Source: Rhynchopus sp. YZ270_cl-10 | Taxonomy: Eukaryota; Euglenozoa; Diplonemea; Diplonemida; Diplonemidae | Reading direction: 5' to 3' | Assembly (NCBI GenBank): GCA_964035575.1 | Contig: OZ037840.1 | Span: 1,240,001-1,304,000 of the forward strand | Length of the DNA: 64,000 nucleotides | Shown: piece by piece, positions 52,427-62,722 of the stretch | Position numbering within the stretch: position 1 is the first letter of the stretch | Layout: each line of letters begins with the position of its first letter | Made by a program: the position numbers and the translations under genes | Notes under the pieces: generated by a model | What the model was told of the DNA's origin: nothing | What the model saw: the letters and a program-made list of their open reading frames with translations, nothing else | The model's database searches: none

Positions 52427-52545
52427 CGTAGTACGATCGTTTACGATCGTACCAAAAAACGATCGTAACGATCGTAAAATATCGTACTACGATCAACTAC
52501 GATCGTACTACGATCGTAAACGATCGTAGTACGATCGTAGTACGT
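52427..52545. repeat. Cluster of ACGATCGT palindromes
   Basis: About ten ACGATCGT octamers in 120 bp, mostly joined by TA- or AA-containing spacers so that larger nested palindromes arise (for example TACGATCGTAGTACGATCGT). Both strands read alike. There is no similar cluster elsewhere in the window. Confidence 0.95.
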
Positions 52546-52659
52546 TTGCCAAACGAAATAACGAATATCGCTTGAAATACCGTTCGATATTCCTTGCATG
52601 GTGTGCATGAAGCACACACAAGGTATATCAAACGATAATCAATCAGATAAAACGTTACA

Positions 52660-53490
52660 TCATTGGAAAATTGTTGGCACCGCCGCCCTGTCTTCGTATT
52701 TATTACGTCGACAGGCCAAACAACGTTGGGCTCAGAAGAAGCAGTGCTTAGACAGTCACTGGGGATCAACATGAGAACCAACTCCCAACAACACAGGCTA
52801 CCGAAGTAGCACGTGGGGTGTTGCGGGTGTTTGGGGTGAAAGAAAATCGATTTTGGTAAGTTCCAGCAGAAAATTCTTAAGTTTGCACTAGTCGAGAAGG
52901 GTTACCACTGCTCACCGAGCGGTGCACCCATTTAAGGGTGGAGAAGCGTGACACGCACATACAAGTATGCATGTTACTTCAACAAAGGCTGAATTCTGGT
53001 AATTCTAAGGGATGTGAATTACAGCCACCACATGGTTGTCATTAGGTTACTACCTTCGTCGTAGATGTATACAAAGGTTTCGCCCCCTTCTCTTTCATGC
53101 AAACTTAAGAAAATCCTGAAGTAACTACAACCTGGCGTGCGGGTACAGATGCATTGCTTTGTTCTTTCCTCAAAGTCATGTGTGATCTCTCGGGTCTGTA
53201 CTAAAGTCAGTGTTTAGATAAGCATCCACTTGACTCGTTCTAACAACCGTTGAAATCTAGAACAAAACAATACACTGCCCCTTCTCACACCAAGCCGCCA
53301 TGCTTCAAGAGCATGCCCTGGGCAAAAATTACTGTGACAAAATTAGTTTTCTGGGGGAACGCAATATTTTATTGTGCCCAGTCCTCCGCAAGCAGAGGAC
53401 AGACTTTCCGGATCCCGAAGTCGAATTTCTTGCACTAGCTATGCTCCCTGGGTTAATGGCTATAGCAGTGACTGACAGAGTGTTCCCACT
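52660..53490 (+). repeat. Left arm of a degenerate inverted duplication
   Basis: Recognisably inverse to 55,420-56,140: shared anchors include AGAACCAACTCCCAACAAC, TGCTTCAAGAGCATG, GGGGGAACGCAATATTTT and CTCCCTGGGTTAATGGCTAT. The sequence is balanced in composition and may be an old gene or transposon fragment, but no domain is recognisable. 53,500-53,860 holds a few GGGTACCCAGTACCC motifs and no gene. Confidence 0.75.
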
Positions 53491-53860
53491 CCCCTTTCCA
53501 CCCCATATGTTCGCTCGTTCTGCACAGTTGGTTCTCGATGTTGCACTCGCGATACCTGTTTAAAAGTGAAGTTGTGAGTGGTGGGGAATTTAAAGAAGGT
53601 GATTTCTTTAAAAAATAAGTTGGCCTGAGGGTGTAAAATATTGTTATGGAGACTTTTTGGAGGAAATACGAGTCGACGGCCTTATTTTGTTGAATATTCA
53701 CCAGAAAGTTAAACATATTTACATACCTTGTCTTGCGCCTTCGCTGCTGTCAAGGTGCCTTCTCTGGGTACCCAGTACCCAGTACCCATAATACCCAAAA
53801 TAATTTAGGATAATACCCACTGGGTATTATCCTTTTTTTTATTTGTTTCAATACTCCAAG

Positions 53861-54675
53861 GAATTTGCTAAGGAAAAGTCGATATTGTGCAGTAGTGCAT
53901 ATGGTTTACCCCCAGATCGTCAAAACACCCGATTTTTGCGTTTTTTTGCACTTTTTGGTGCCCAAAAACCCAACTCAGGGGTCGAAATTTTCCCGAAAAA
54001 AAAAATTTTTTTTTTGAGATTTTTCGATTTTTTGACAAGGCGCTGGCCCATACAAAATGCACTGGTGGTACAGAAAATGACTGGGGAATTAACTCTAGAT
54101 GCACAAAACAGCCCAATTCTTGCTTTTTTTGACTTTTTGGTCCCAGAAGGGTACCTAAAAACTGGGTACTGGGAAAAAACTGGGTACCCAGTACACAGTA
54201 CCCAGTACCCAGTACCAAGGCAAGGGGCCGATGGAGGGTTCCAAGACGGCAGTAGCCTGTGACACTATGTTATGGGAAGGTGGGATACCAGCTTGCGCCG
54301 CAGGCGCACGGTACGCTACTTTTATTGTTTCGGCGTATCCTTTTTTCTCACTCTTCGTTGGGTTCCACGAGCTCCGCCCGTCAAATGGTGGGGTGTAAAA
54401 TGCGCATCTACGCAAACTGCCCCACGTTCATTTTGTACTTTTCCTTCAGGAGTCAAGTACTGACCATACTTTGCACACAAAACTTGAAAATGGCCTGTAA
54501 AAACTGACACATGCATTTTAGGTCAAAAATACTCATTTCTGAGCGCAAAGTGACCCCATCACAGCACGCACAGGCTCCGGTGCACCGAAACAGGGTTCTA
54601 TACAGGTCCGGTCACTCGGTCGGTCTGACCGAGTCAGACGTTGACTCGGTCAGCCGTTTTTTTTTTTTTTTTTTT
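53861..54675. other. AT-rich dispersed repeats
   Basis: Includes a GTGTAACC-family relative (about 53,895-54,020), the GCGCCGCAGGCGCACGGT unit (54,294-54,312), a TGACCCCATCAC unit (about 54,550) and a CGGTCACTCGGTCGGTCTGACC segment. No gene is seen. Confidence 0.55.
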
Positions 54676-54883
54676 ACGCTCCGTCCCAAATTTTTGTCCA
54701 CACATACGATAAAGTAATAGTTACTCCACTAAATAAATCGAGCAAAAATATGGTGAACTCAGCGGAGCCCGGTTTTAAAAGTGCCAAAAACGACCTTTTC
54801 GTTTTGACGCATTGTGACTTCCTCAAATGCACTTTTCAAGGGTAAAAAATTCGGGTTTTCTAAGCACAACCAGTGTTAAGTCA
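54676..54883 (+). repeat. About 207-bp direct repeat, copy 1
   Basis: Runs from TACGCTCCGTCCC to AAGCACAACCAGTGTT and recurs with one visible base difference at 58,531-58,738. The repeat shows no TIR or coding frame. Confidence 0.95.
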
Positions 54884-54946
54884 AAAATTTTCGCGAAAAA
54901 AAAAATAGATTTTTCTCAACTGAGGAAAAGTAGGGGAAAATGACTA

Positions 54947-56800
54947 TAACACCCACGTTACTAATACCCATTTACGATAATACCCACTGGGTATTATCGT
55001 AAACTTTTTGGGTATTATCGTAAAGTTTTTGGGTATTATCGTAAACTATTTGGGTATTACCCAGGTACCCAGGTACGATGTGATTTAGCTGGCTACTCGC
55101 GCAAGGTATCAGAGGCGCTCGCACGCTGGTGAATGTGCAGACAAGGTATGGTTTCATCGACCCCAGAGAAAATACAATTTTCACTAAATATATGGGGGGG
55201 GGTTTTTTTTTACACAACTTTTTGCATCCCTGTCTTACATCCTCAAATTCAGGGTAACCATTTTTCTTGACAATTAACAATTAATCTTTCTCCAAGCGAC
55301 GTAACTTAATTACACCCACATTTACACTCATCACAGGATCGCGAAATCTGAACTGCATCAGCGATTGCGCTTCTCCGTCTCCGACATTCTACACCTCAAC
55401 ATACGAAGACCTGGGTGGGAACATTTAGTCAGTCACTGCTATAGCCATTAACCCAGGGAGCATAGCTAGTGCAAGAAATTCGACTTTGGCAACCTTCCGG
55501 AAAGTCTGTCCTCTGCTCGCGGAGGACTAGACACAAGAAAATATTGCGTTCCCCCAGAAAACCAGTGCACATTTCACACTCCTTGTGGGTGGTCTTGTTG
55601 CCTTTTCGTCATAGTAATTTTGGCCCAGGCATGTTCTTGAAGCATGACAATTTAGTGTGTATGGGGCAGGGTGTTGTTTTGTTCTGAATTCTCTTTGTTA
55701 TAACATCTAAGTCAATCGCGGGTGGTGGTGTGTGTAGCGTGAGGCACTCTTTTTAGCAAACTTCCTGCGGCTGCTAAAGTGTTATTTCTTCGGATTTAAC
55801 AACGTACAGCGTAACATAGTGGTTTAGCCTGGTCGACACAACCTTTGATAGATATGGGATAACCAACCCCCTTCGACCCCTTGTGGGTTCACTGAACAAG
55901 CCCTAGTGGTAGTTAAACGCGATTGACATTTACATTCCTAGAGATGAAAGAACAAGACAACACTTCTGTACCCGCGCATCAAAATTGTGGAAAACTTTGC
56001 ACCCCAAACACCCTCAACAACGCCCGCCAAAAGGCGCCCCTTGTTGCTGGGAGTTGGTTCTCATGATACCTGCACAGCGGGCATTCCTCTGAGTCCAACG
56101 CATGTTTGGCCTGTCTGCGGCGTTGTACTTAAGGTGCACGAAGACAGGGTCTGGTGGTAAATTTTGCGTAGTACTGCGACGTGGTACTGCGTGGGTCTGG
56201 GAATATGGGTACCTGGGTACAGGATATTGGTTGTGTAAGACATCTTCCACCATGCATTGAGGAGGGTAAGACAGTGTTCGCAGTTTCTACCTGATAGCAT
56301 TACAACATTTAACTTCTCCACGGGGGTCTTGGGCCGTTCACTCGGTTCTACCTTGACTACCGGAAGATATTCTTGAGGCCTTTTTGGTCTCTAGAATATC
56401 CGGTCTTCCCGAACGGAGGCACACTTTGTGTGTTACTACGACCTGGCAATTTCCAGCAGTAGGTTAAGTAATCTTTCTTGTAAATTGTTGGATCATTATC
56501 TCCTCAGTGCATGAATGCCCCATGTGACTGGACACTTTTGTGTTTGTCATGTGGAGCTGTGGTTGCTCTTTCACGACTTTTTTCCTGTTCCTGGGTACCT
56601 GTTCCTGGACCTGGACCTGGGTACCTGGGTGCCTGGGTGCCTGGGTACTACCCAACCTGGGTAATACCCAAAAAGTTTACGATAATACCCAAAAAGTTTA
56701 CGATAATACCCAAAACTAATACCCAATAAGTTTACGATAATACCCAGTGGGTATTATCGTAAATGGGTATTAGTAACGTGGGTGTTATGATAATTACCCC
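54947..56800. mobile_element. TIR element with TACCC-AATACCC ends
   Basis: Inverted ends of roughly 120 bp (54,947-55,070 and 56,650-56,800) start TAACACCCACGTTACTAATA and contain repeated GGGTATTATCGTAAA units. The end sequence is also found in the 5' flanks of both receptor genes (24,150-24,186 and 48,860-48,896). The interior includes the right arm of the 52,660 inverted duplication (55,420-56,140) and no recognisable transposase. Boundaries are approximate. Confidence 0.65.
55420..56140 (-). repeat. Right arm of the degenerate inverted duplication
   Basis: Inverse and diverged relative of 52,660-53,490. Both arms are too decayed to read as a gene. Confidence 0.75.
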
Positions 56801-56801
56801 G

Positions 56802-57314
56802 AAAAGTAGCTCTGAGCAAACCCCGTGGAAGAAGTGTGAGGATAAATTCACTTTTCCTCACACATAGCCACTTTTCCTCACGCAATTTGGAAAAGTAGCA
56901 ATAATTATTGGCTGGGGTTTGTGTAGAAAAAAGCCTATGTGTGAGGCTTTTTTTGGTGTGAGGAAAAGTAGAGGGGGGGTCGAAAAAAAAATTGGGTGGG
57001 AGAGTGGGTCATTTTGATATCTCTGCTTCACATTTTGTCACCGTGACCAACATGACCATTTTTTGGTCCATTTTTTCGGCCAAAAATTTGGTACCACAGG
57101 GCTATACCATATACTGGGATTATCAATATTTTGAACATACGGCCTGGTATTCGGGCCAAAATGTCCCATGGAGCCTTACTGGGTGTCGAGCAGAGCCAAT
57201 CTTAATAGTGAAATTCGATTTTCTGTGAAAAATATTCCCACCAAAAAATCGTCTTTTTTTTCTGCATATTCAACCCACACTTCTTCCACGGGGTTTGCTT
57301 AGAGCTACTTTTCC
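56802..57314. mobile_element. Small inverted-repeat element (GTAGCTCTGAGCAAACCCCG ends)
   Basis: Arms of about 36 bp at 56,802-56,838 and 57,279-57,314 are inverse copies (AAAGTAGCTCT ... CCCCGTGGAAGAAGTGTG). The interior has TTTTCCTCAC motifs and no gene. It is MITE-sized (about 510 bp). A clear target duplication was not seen. Confidence 0.65.
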
Positions 57315-57369
57315 TTCAGTTGAGAAAACTATTATATTCTGGTGAAATATTCACTTTCCCTCCACTCGT

Positions 57370-57482
57370 GCCCTTTCAGAAACTCGTGGCTGACTTTATC
57401 CCACTCGCTTCGCTCGTGAGATAAAGTCTATTACCCCACTCGCTTCGCTCGTGGGGTAAAATGCCACTCGTTTCTGAAAGGT
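57370..57482. repeat. Imperfect inverted repeat around ACTCGCTTCGCTCGT
   Basis: CCTTTCAGAAACTCGTGG and its near-inverse bracket two CCCACTCGCTTCGCTCGTG units and a TTTATCCC/GATAAAG pair. It resembles the CGCTCGCTTCGCTCGC units at 20,150 and 28,060. Confidence 0.8.
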
Positions 57483-58212
57483 ACACTCGTGTGAGGAAAA
57501 GTGAATATTTCCTCAGACGAATAAATAGCTATTTTTTGACTCTAGATGCCGGAACCCAGAAACGTCCATTCGAGCATTTTTTTTTTGGTTTTGTCACACC
57601 CTGCAGGGGACATTGGTAGTTTGAGATTTTGAAAAAAAAGCCGGTGTGAGCCAAAAAAGCCGGTGTGAGGCAATTTTTTTTCCCCCACGCATTTTTGGCA
57701 GAGGCCTCCACAACTCTTTCCCCTCTGCGCCCTTGTCTAACCATATGACATCAAAACTTTTCTGGCGAAGCCACGGTACGCAACATTTCAAAAATTGTGA
57801 CATCGCACGCTTTTATAGCCAAACTATGGTAAAGGTAGATGTGACTATGGCATAGGGTAGAGCTGTGTGCTACCGCTTGTAATTTTTAGCGCCGCAGGCG
57901 CACGGTACGCTACTTTTTTATGAGAGTTGCGAACATCTATTTCTTTTGATTGAACGGACCGATTGGTCTTTATGGTGGGGTCACATGCACATAAGAAACC
58001 GCTACAGATGTGGTTGTAGCCTTGTATGAGGAGATAAAATTCAGAAAAAAATTCAAAAATCCGCCTTTTTCTTTTTTTTTTTTTTTTTCTCAAAATCCCA
58101 CACCGGCTTATCCGGTGTGGCCACACCGGCACACCGGCATACTAATGTCCCCTGACACCCTGTGCCCGCCAGGCATAGTCTGTACAAAGTGATTTTTACC
58201 TGGATTTTTGCC
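57483..58212. other. AT-rich dispersed repeats
   Basis: Contains an inverted copy of the paired GTACCGTGGCTTCGCC / GTGCGCCTGCGGCGC repeat (57,765-57,920) and a CCGGTGTGGCCACACCGG palindrome (about 58,114). No gene is seen. Confidence 0.6.
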
Positions 58213-58523
58213 TGTATTTTCCTTACTGGGGGGGGGGCGAATAAGAGATGTGGCATCTCTTATTAGGCGAACGGACGAGCCAGAAATAAAAAAAAATTTT
58301 TGGGGGAAAAAAAGCAAAAAGACATTTTCGCCGGAGGCAAAAAAAATATTTTGACCACTTTTTTGCCAGACCGGGTAGACAGGGTAAAATTTCAAAAAAA
58401 AAATTCAAGATAAAACCCTGGCGCATGCAAAAAAAAAAAAAAAAAAATACCCCCAAAATCTCAACCTGATCTCTTATTCGGCCCTGATCTCTTATTCGCC
58501 CCCCCCCAGTAAGGAAAATACAT
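58213..58523. mobile_element. MITE with TIR ending in CTGGGGGGGGCGAATAAGAG
   Basis: Inverted arms of about 35 bp (GTATTTTCCTTACTGGGGGG, then GGCGAATAAGAGAT) enclose about 240 bp without a gene. If the element starts at CTGGGG (58,226-58,509) it is flanked by TA on both sides, but the flanks are themselves inverse copies, so the true boundary is ambiguous. The CGAATAAG motif is shared with the TA-flanked MITE at 17,521. Confidence 0.7.
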
Positions 58524-58530
58524 AGGGAAT

Positions 58531-58738
58531 TATCGTACGCTCCGTCCCAAATTTTTGTCCACACATACGATAAAGTAATAGTTACTCCACTAAATAAATC
58601 GAGCAAAAATATGGTGAACTCAGCGGAGCCCGGTTTTAAAAGTGCCAAAAACGACCTTTTCGTTTTGACGCATTGTGACTTCCTCAAATGCACTTTTCAA
58701 GGGTAAAAAAATCGGGTTTTCTAAGCACAACCAGTGTT
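58531..58738 (+). repeat. About 207-bp direct repeat, copy 2
   Basis: Near-identical to 54,676-54,883. The following 58,739-59,150 has GTACCACC/ACATGT motifs and no gene. Confidence 0.95.
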
Positions 58739-59151
58739 CCCCCCAAAACCATTGTACCACCACCTGATTTCGCCACCTGTACCACATGTAACTTACATGT
58801 AGTACATGTTATATTACCACATAACACCCGTTACTTTAGTCGTCGTGTACCCTGAAGGTGCCACCGTGTGTCTCTGTGTGTACCACCAAAAAACCGCTTA
58901 GGGCCGTTAAAAAATGACCCCCCCTTATGGGGTGTCCCGGCGGTACCACACTAACACCCACCTACACACACTTTCATCCCATTTCACCCCATTACACATG
59001 AATTACAACGCCTTGGTCTTTACTAAAGAGATGTGCGGACGACACCCAAGAAATCGACATTTTTCGCGATAGTTGGTACTCCAAAAATTTGCCGGAACCG
59101 AAAATCGTGTAGTTTGGGGGTATTGAGGCCAGAAAAAAATTGTGTGAATAG

Positions 59152-59410
59152 GAGGTACCCTAACTGTTCGGTCCAATTCGGTGTAATTCGGTCCATTTCG
59201 TTTTTTTTTTTTTTTTCGCAAAGGGAAATTTCCCCTTGTACCAGAAAAACCGAAAAAAACGAAATGAAAACCGAAAAAAACCGAAATGTTAGGGTACCTT
59301 TTTTGGTCGATTTCGTTTTTTTTCCAAAGGGGGGACCCTTTGGTCGCCGAAATTCCCCAGCCAAATTTGGTCGCAAAATCGGCCGATTTTTCAAAAATCT
59401 CAAAAAAAAA
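59152..59410 (+). repeat. Repeat copy shared with 18,167-18,430
   Basis: AGGAGGTACCCTAACTG start, CCGAAATGTTAGGGTACC core. It ends at an A-run where the TIR element at 59,411 is inserted. Confidence 0.88.
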
Positions 59411-59848
59411 CAAGTAATTGCTATCGGAAAAAAAACGGGGTGTGGTGTGGAACTCCATCCTGTAGAAATAATCTACAACACGCCCAGCATTCTGCTCTTC
59501 TGCAGGTATGCTAACGCTCTTCGTACGCTGCCAGACCCACTGGCACGCCAGCATCTGAAACGTTCAAGAAGGGGGGCTGTCCTCTTCGTCCAGCACCATC
59601 TGCTCGATAGCGTTGTTGGACGCCCGCTCGGCAGGCTCGGCGTGGTCCAGCTCGTTTTTGCCCACAGGCTCCCCACATTGTCGTCGTCGTTGGAGCAGTG
59701 CGGAAGGAACACAGAATGCACAGACTACAACACATCGATCACACCAGGCGCATCAGCACCTCCAGCAAATCGCCAGGATGCTACTGTGGTTTCGAAAATC
59801 GCGCGGAGTTTTCCACAGCACACCCGTTTTTCCTTAGCAATTACTTGT
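59411..59848. mobile_element. Non-autonomous TIR element, copy 2
   Basis: Ends are CAAGTAATTGCTATCGG and the inverse of CAAGTAATTGCTAAGG. Relative to copy 1 (40,101-40,569) it is inverted and shorter. The minus strand keeps the decayed acidic coding piece (LPHCSNDDDN; NNAIEQMVLDEEDSP before a stop). It is inserted within the repeat shared with 18,430. Confidence 0.75.
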
Positions 59849-59954
59849 CCTTGTTGTTATTGTTGTTTTCAACCACCTTCCTTCAACCCTTGTAGGATCA
59901 GTTGTTATTTTTTTCGCGAAAACATGAAATTACACATTTCAAGAGAACAAATTA

Positions 59955-61519
59955 AAAAGGGTCCTTATTTGCATTTTTGGGCTCCGCCCGTGCAGTGGTG
60001 GGGTCAATCTCGAAAATTGGACAATTTTTTGATCACTTAAATTTTGAGAAATATGAGCCCGGTTCCTTATACGTGGGGCCCATTTTTGGCTAAAATTTTC
60101 CTCAAAATCTGGTTTTGTAAAATTGACCCTTTACTCCCCCCCCACATCGATTTCAATACTATACCTTACTTCACCTACGGTTACCCTTACAGGGGGGTGA
60201 AGGAAGGTAAGTTGAAAAGGGTCCTTATTTGCATTTTTGGGCTCCGCCCGTGCAGTGGTGGGGTCAATCTCGAAAATTGGACAATTTTTTGATCACTTAA
60301 ATTTTGAGAAATATGAGCCCGGTTCCTTATACGTGGGGCCCATTTTTGGCTAAAATTTTCCTCAAAATCTGGTTTTGTAAAATTGACCCTTTACTCCCCC
60401 CCCACATCGATTTCAATACTATACCTTACTTCACCTACGGTTACCCTTACAGGGGGGTGAAGGAAGGTAAGTTGAAAAAGGGTCCTTATTTGCATTTTTG
60501 GGCTCCGCCCGTGCAGTGGTGGGGTCAATCTCGAAAATTGGACAATTTTTTGATCACTTAAATTTTGAGAAATATGAGCCCGGTTCCTTATACGTGGGGC
60601 CCATTTTTGGCTAAAATTTTCCTCAAAATCTGGTTTTGTAAAATTGACCCTTTACTCCCCCCCCACATCGATTTCAATACTATACCTTACTTCACCTACG
60701 GTTACCCTTACAGGGGGGTGAAGGAAGGTAAGTTGAAAAAAGGGTCCTTATTTGCATTTTTGGGCTCCGCCCGTGCAGTGGTGGGGTCAATCTCGAAAAT
60801 TGGACAATTTTTTGATCACTTAAATTTTGAGAAATATGAGCCCGGTTCCTTATACGTGGGGCCCATTTTTGGCTAAAATTTTCCTCAAAATCTGGTTTTG
60901 TAAAATTGACCCTTTACTCCCCCCCCACATCGATTTCAATACTATACCTTACTTCACCTACGGTTACCCTTACAGGGGGGTGAAGGAAGGTAAGTTGAAA
61001 AGGGTCCTTATTTGCATTTTTGGGCTCCGCCCGTGCAGTGGTGGGGTCAATCTCGAAAATTGGACAATTTTTTGATCACTTAAATTTTGAGAAATATGAG
61101 CCCGGTTCCTTATACGTGGGGCCCATTTTTGGCTAAAATTTTCCTCAAAATCTGGTTTTGTAAAATTGACCCTTTACTCCCCCCCCACATCGATTTCAAT
61201 ACTATACCTTACTTCACCTACGGTTACCCTTACAGGGGGGTGAAGGAAGGTAAGTTGAAAAAAGGGTCCTTATTTGCATTTTTGGGCTCCGCCCGTGCAG
61301 TGGTGGGGTCAATCTCGAAAATTGGACAATTTTTTGATCACTTAAATTTTGAGAAATATGAGCCCGGTTCCTTATACGTGGGGCCCATTTTTGGCTAAAA
61401 TTTTCCTCAAAATCTGGTTTTGTAAAATTGACCCTTTACTCCCCCCCCACATCGATTTCAATACTATACCTTACTTCACCTACGGTTACCCTTACAGGGG
61501 GGTGAAGGAAGGTGAGTTG
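59955..61519 (+). repeat. Six tandem 260-262-bp units
   Basis: Six almost identical units repeat with periods of 260, 261, 262, 260 and 262 bp; length differences are mostly in one A-run. Each contains a TGGTGGGGTCAATCTCG, a GGTTCCTTATACGTGGGGCC and a CCTACGGTTACCCTTACAGG segment. Short frames (82-103 codons) repeat with it but have no coding character. The last unit ends at an insertion-like junction with the duplicated 61,527 block. Confidence 0.97.
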
Positions 61520-61526
61520 AAAAAAA

Positions 61527-61591
61527 ATTTTTTTTTTTCACAAGTGTTTTTGAGGCCTGCTCACTACACCCTAGGTACCCTTCTGAGACCA

Positions 61592-61622
<31 letters not shown>

Positions 61623-62365
61623 CCAAAAAATGCAAAAAAAAATGCAAAAATCGGGTGTTTTGACCATCTGTGGTTACACAAAACACACTTCTGTGTACAA
61701 GCCTACACCAATACAGTGGTAATACAAGGCGATTTTTGACCAAAAAAAAAATTTTTTTTTCGCCCAAAATCGGGCGTGGTACGTCATAAAATGGCCCAAA
61801 AAATCCAAGGAAAACCTTCGATTGGGCAAATTATGAAAAAAATTTTCAAGTCAAATTTTCAACCAAAATACGGTCATTTTGTTCACACAGTGATTCTACG
61901 TCATGCTAGCTTCCTGTGCAGAACTCCAGCAATTCACCAATGCCGGCATCTATCTTTCCATTATCGCCATTGCACTTCGTTCACGCCATTGCACTTCGGT
62001 CATTTTGTGCATACCCTGTGACTGTGGTGGCTAGAGAACACGCACATGCAGACCCGTTCCTTGCAATTTCCAGTGTTGTGTTTATCAATGCATGCATCCA
62101 GAGGACCTCTGGTTTACGAAATCGTAGGCACTCCTGTGCAAAAATGAAGTCGGTTTTTTGACCCAAAATCGGGGTGGGTGGGCCATAATTTGCTCCAAAT
62201 TTGGCCGAAAATTGGGATTTTTCTGAAAATTTTCATTGTGCCCAGCAAAAATCCTTGATTTTTTGAAGAATTTTCCAAAAAATATGCTATACCCCCTATG
62301 ACTGGACCCAACTCCCCTCACCCTTTTTTTCCCCTAAAAAAGCCCCCAAAATTCCTACCATTTTT
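61527..62365 (+). repeat. Duplicate of 16,763-17,945 without the MITE
   Basis: Nearly identical to 16,763-17,518 followed directly by the sequence found after the MITE at 17,862-17,945. It proves the MITE insertion and shows the block duplicated before it. Confidence 0.93.
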
Positions 62366-62604
62366 GGTGTGGCAGCGGTTACTGGGGGGGTAAACCGGTA
62401 GAAACACGGTAGAAACACGGGGAATCGGTTGGGGGTTCCCTTTTTTGGAATTTTTTTTTTTGTTTTTTTACCAGGGGGCTTCTCTATGTTGTAGGCATAC
62501 AGAGGCACAGATTTGACAGACCGGAGCCGGAACTGGCTGGGATGTCACGGAACTGACAAAAAAAGTGGTTTTCGACCACGCAACTGTACTGTACTCCCAA
62601 TCCC

Positions 62605-62722
62605 CTGTGTATACTGTGTATACTGTGTATACTGTGTATACTGTGTATACTGTGTATACTGTGTATACTGTGTATACTGTGTATACTGTGTATACTGTGT
62701 ATACTGTGTATACTGTGTATAC
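62605..62722 (+). repeat. Short (GTATACTGT)n array
   Basis: About 13 units of the nonamer seen at 23,065-23,540, flanked on the left by a short TGTACTGTACT piece. Confidence 0.97.

Noticed and set aside
59955-61519. CRISPR-like array
   Set aside because: Units of 260 bp are nearly identical throughout, with no unique spacers, in a eukaryotic context. It is a tandem satellite.
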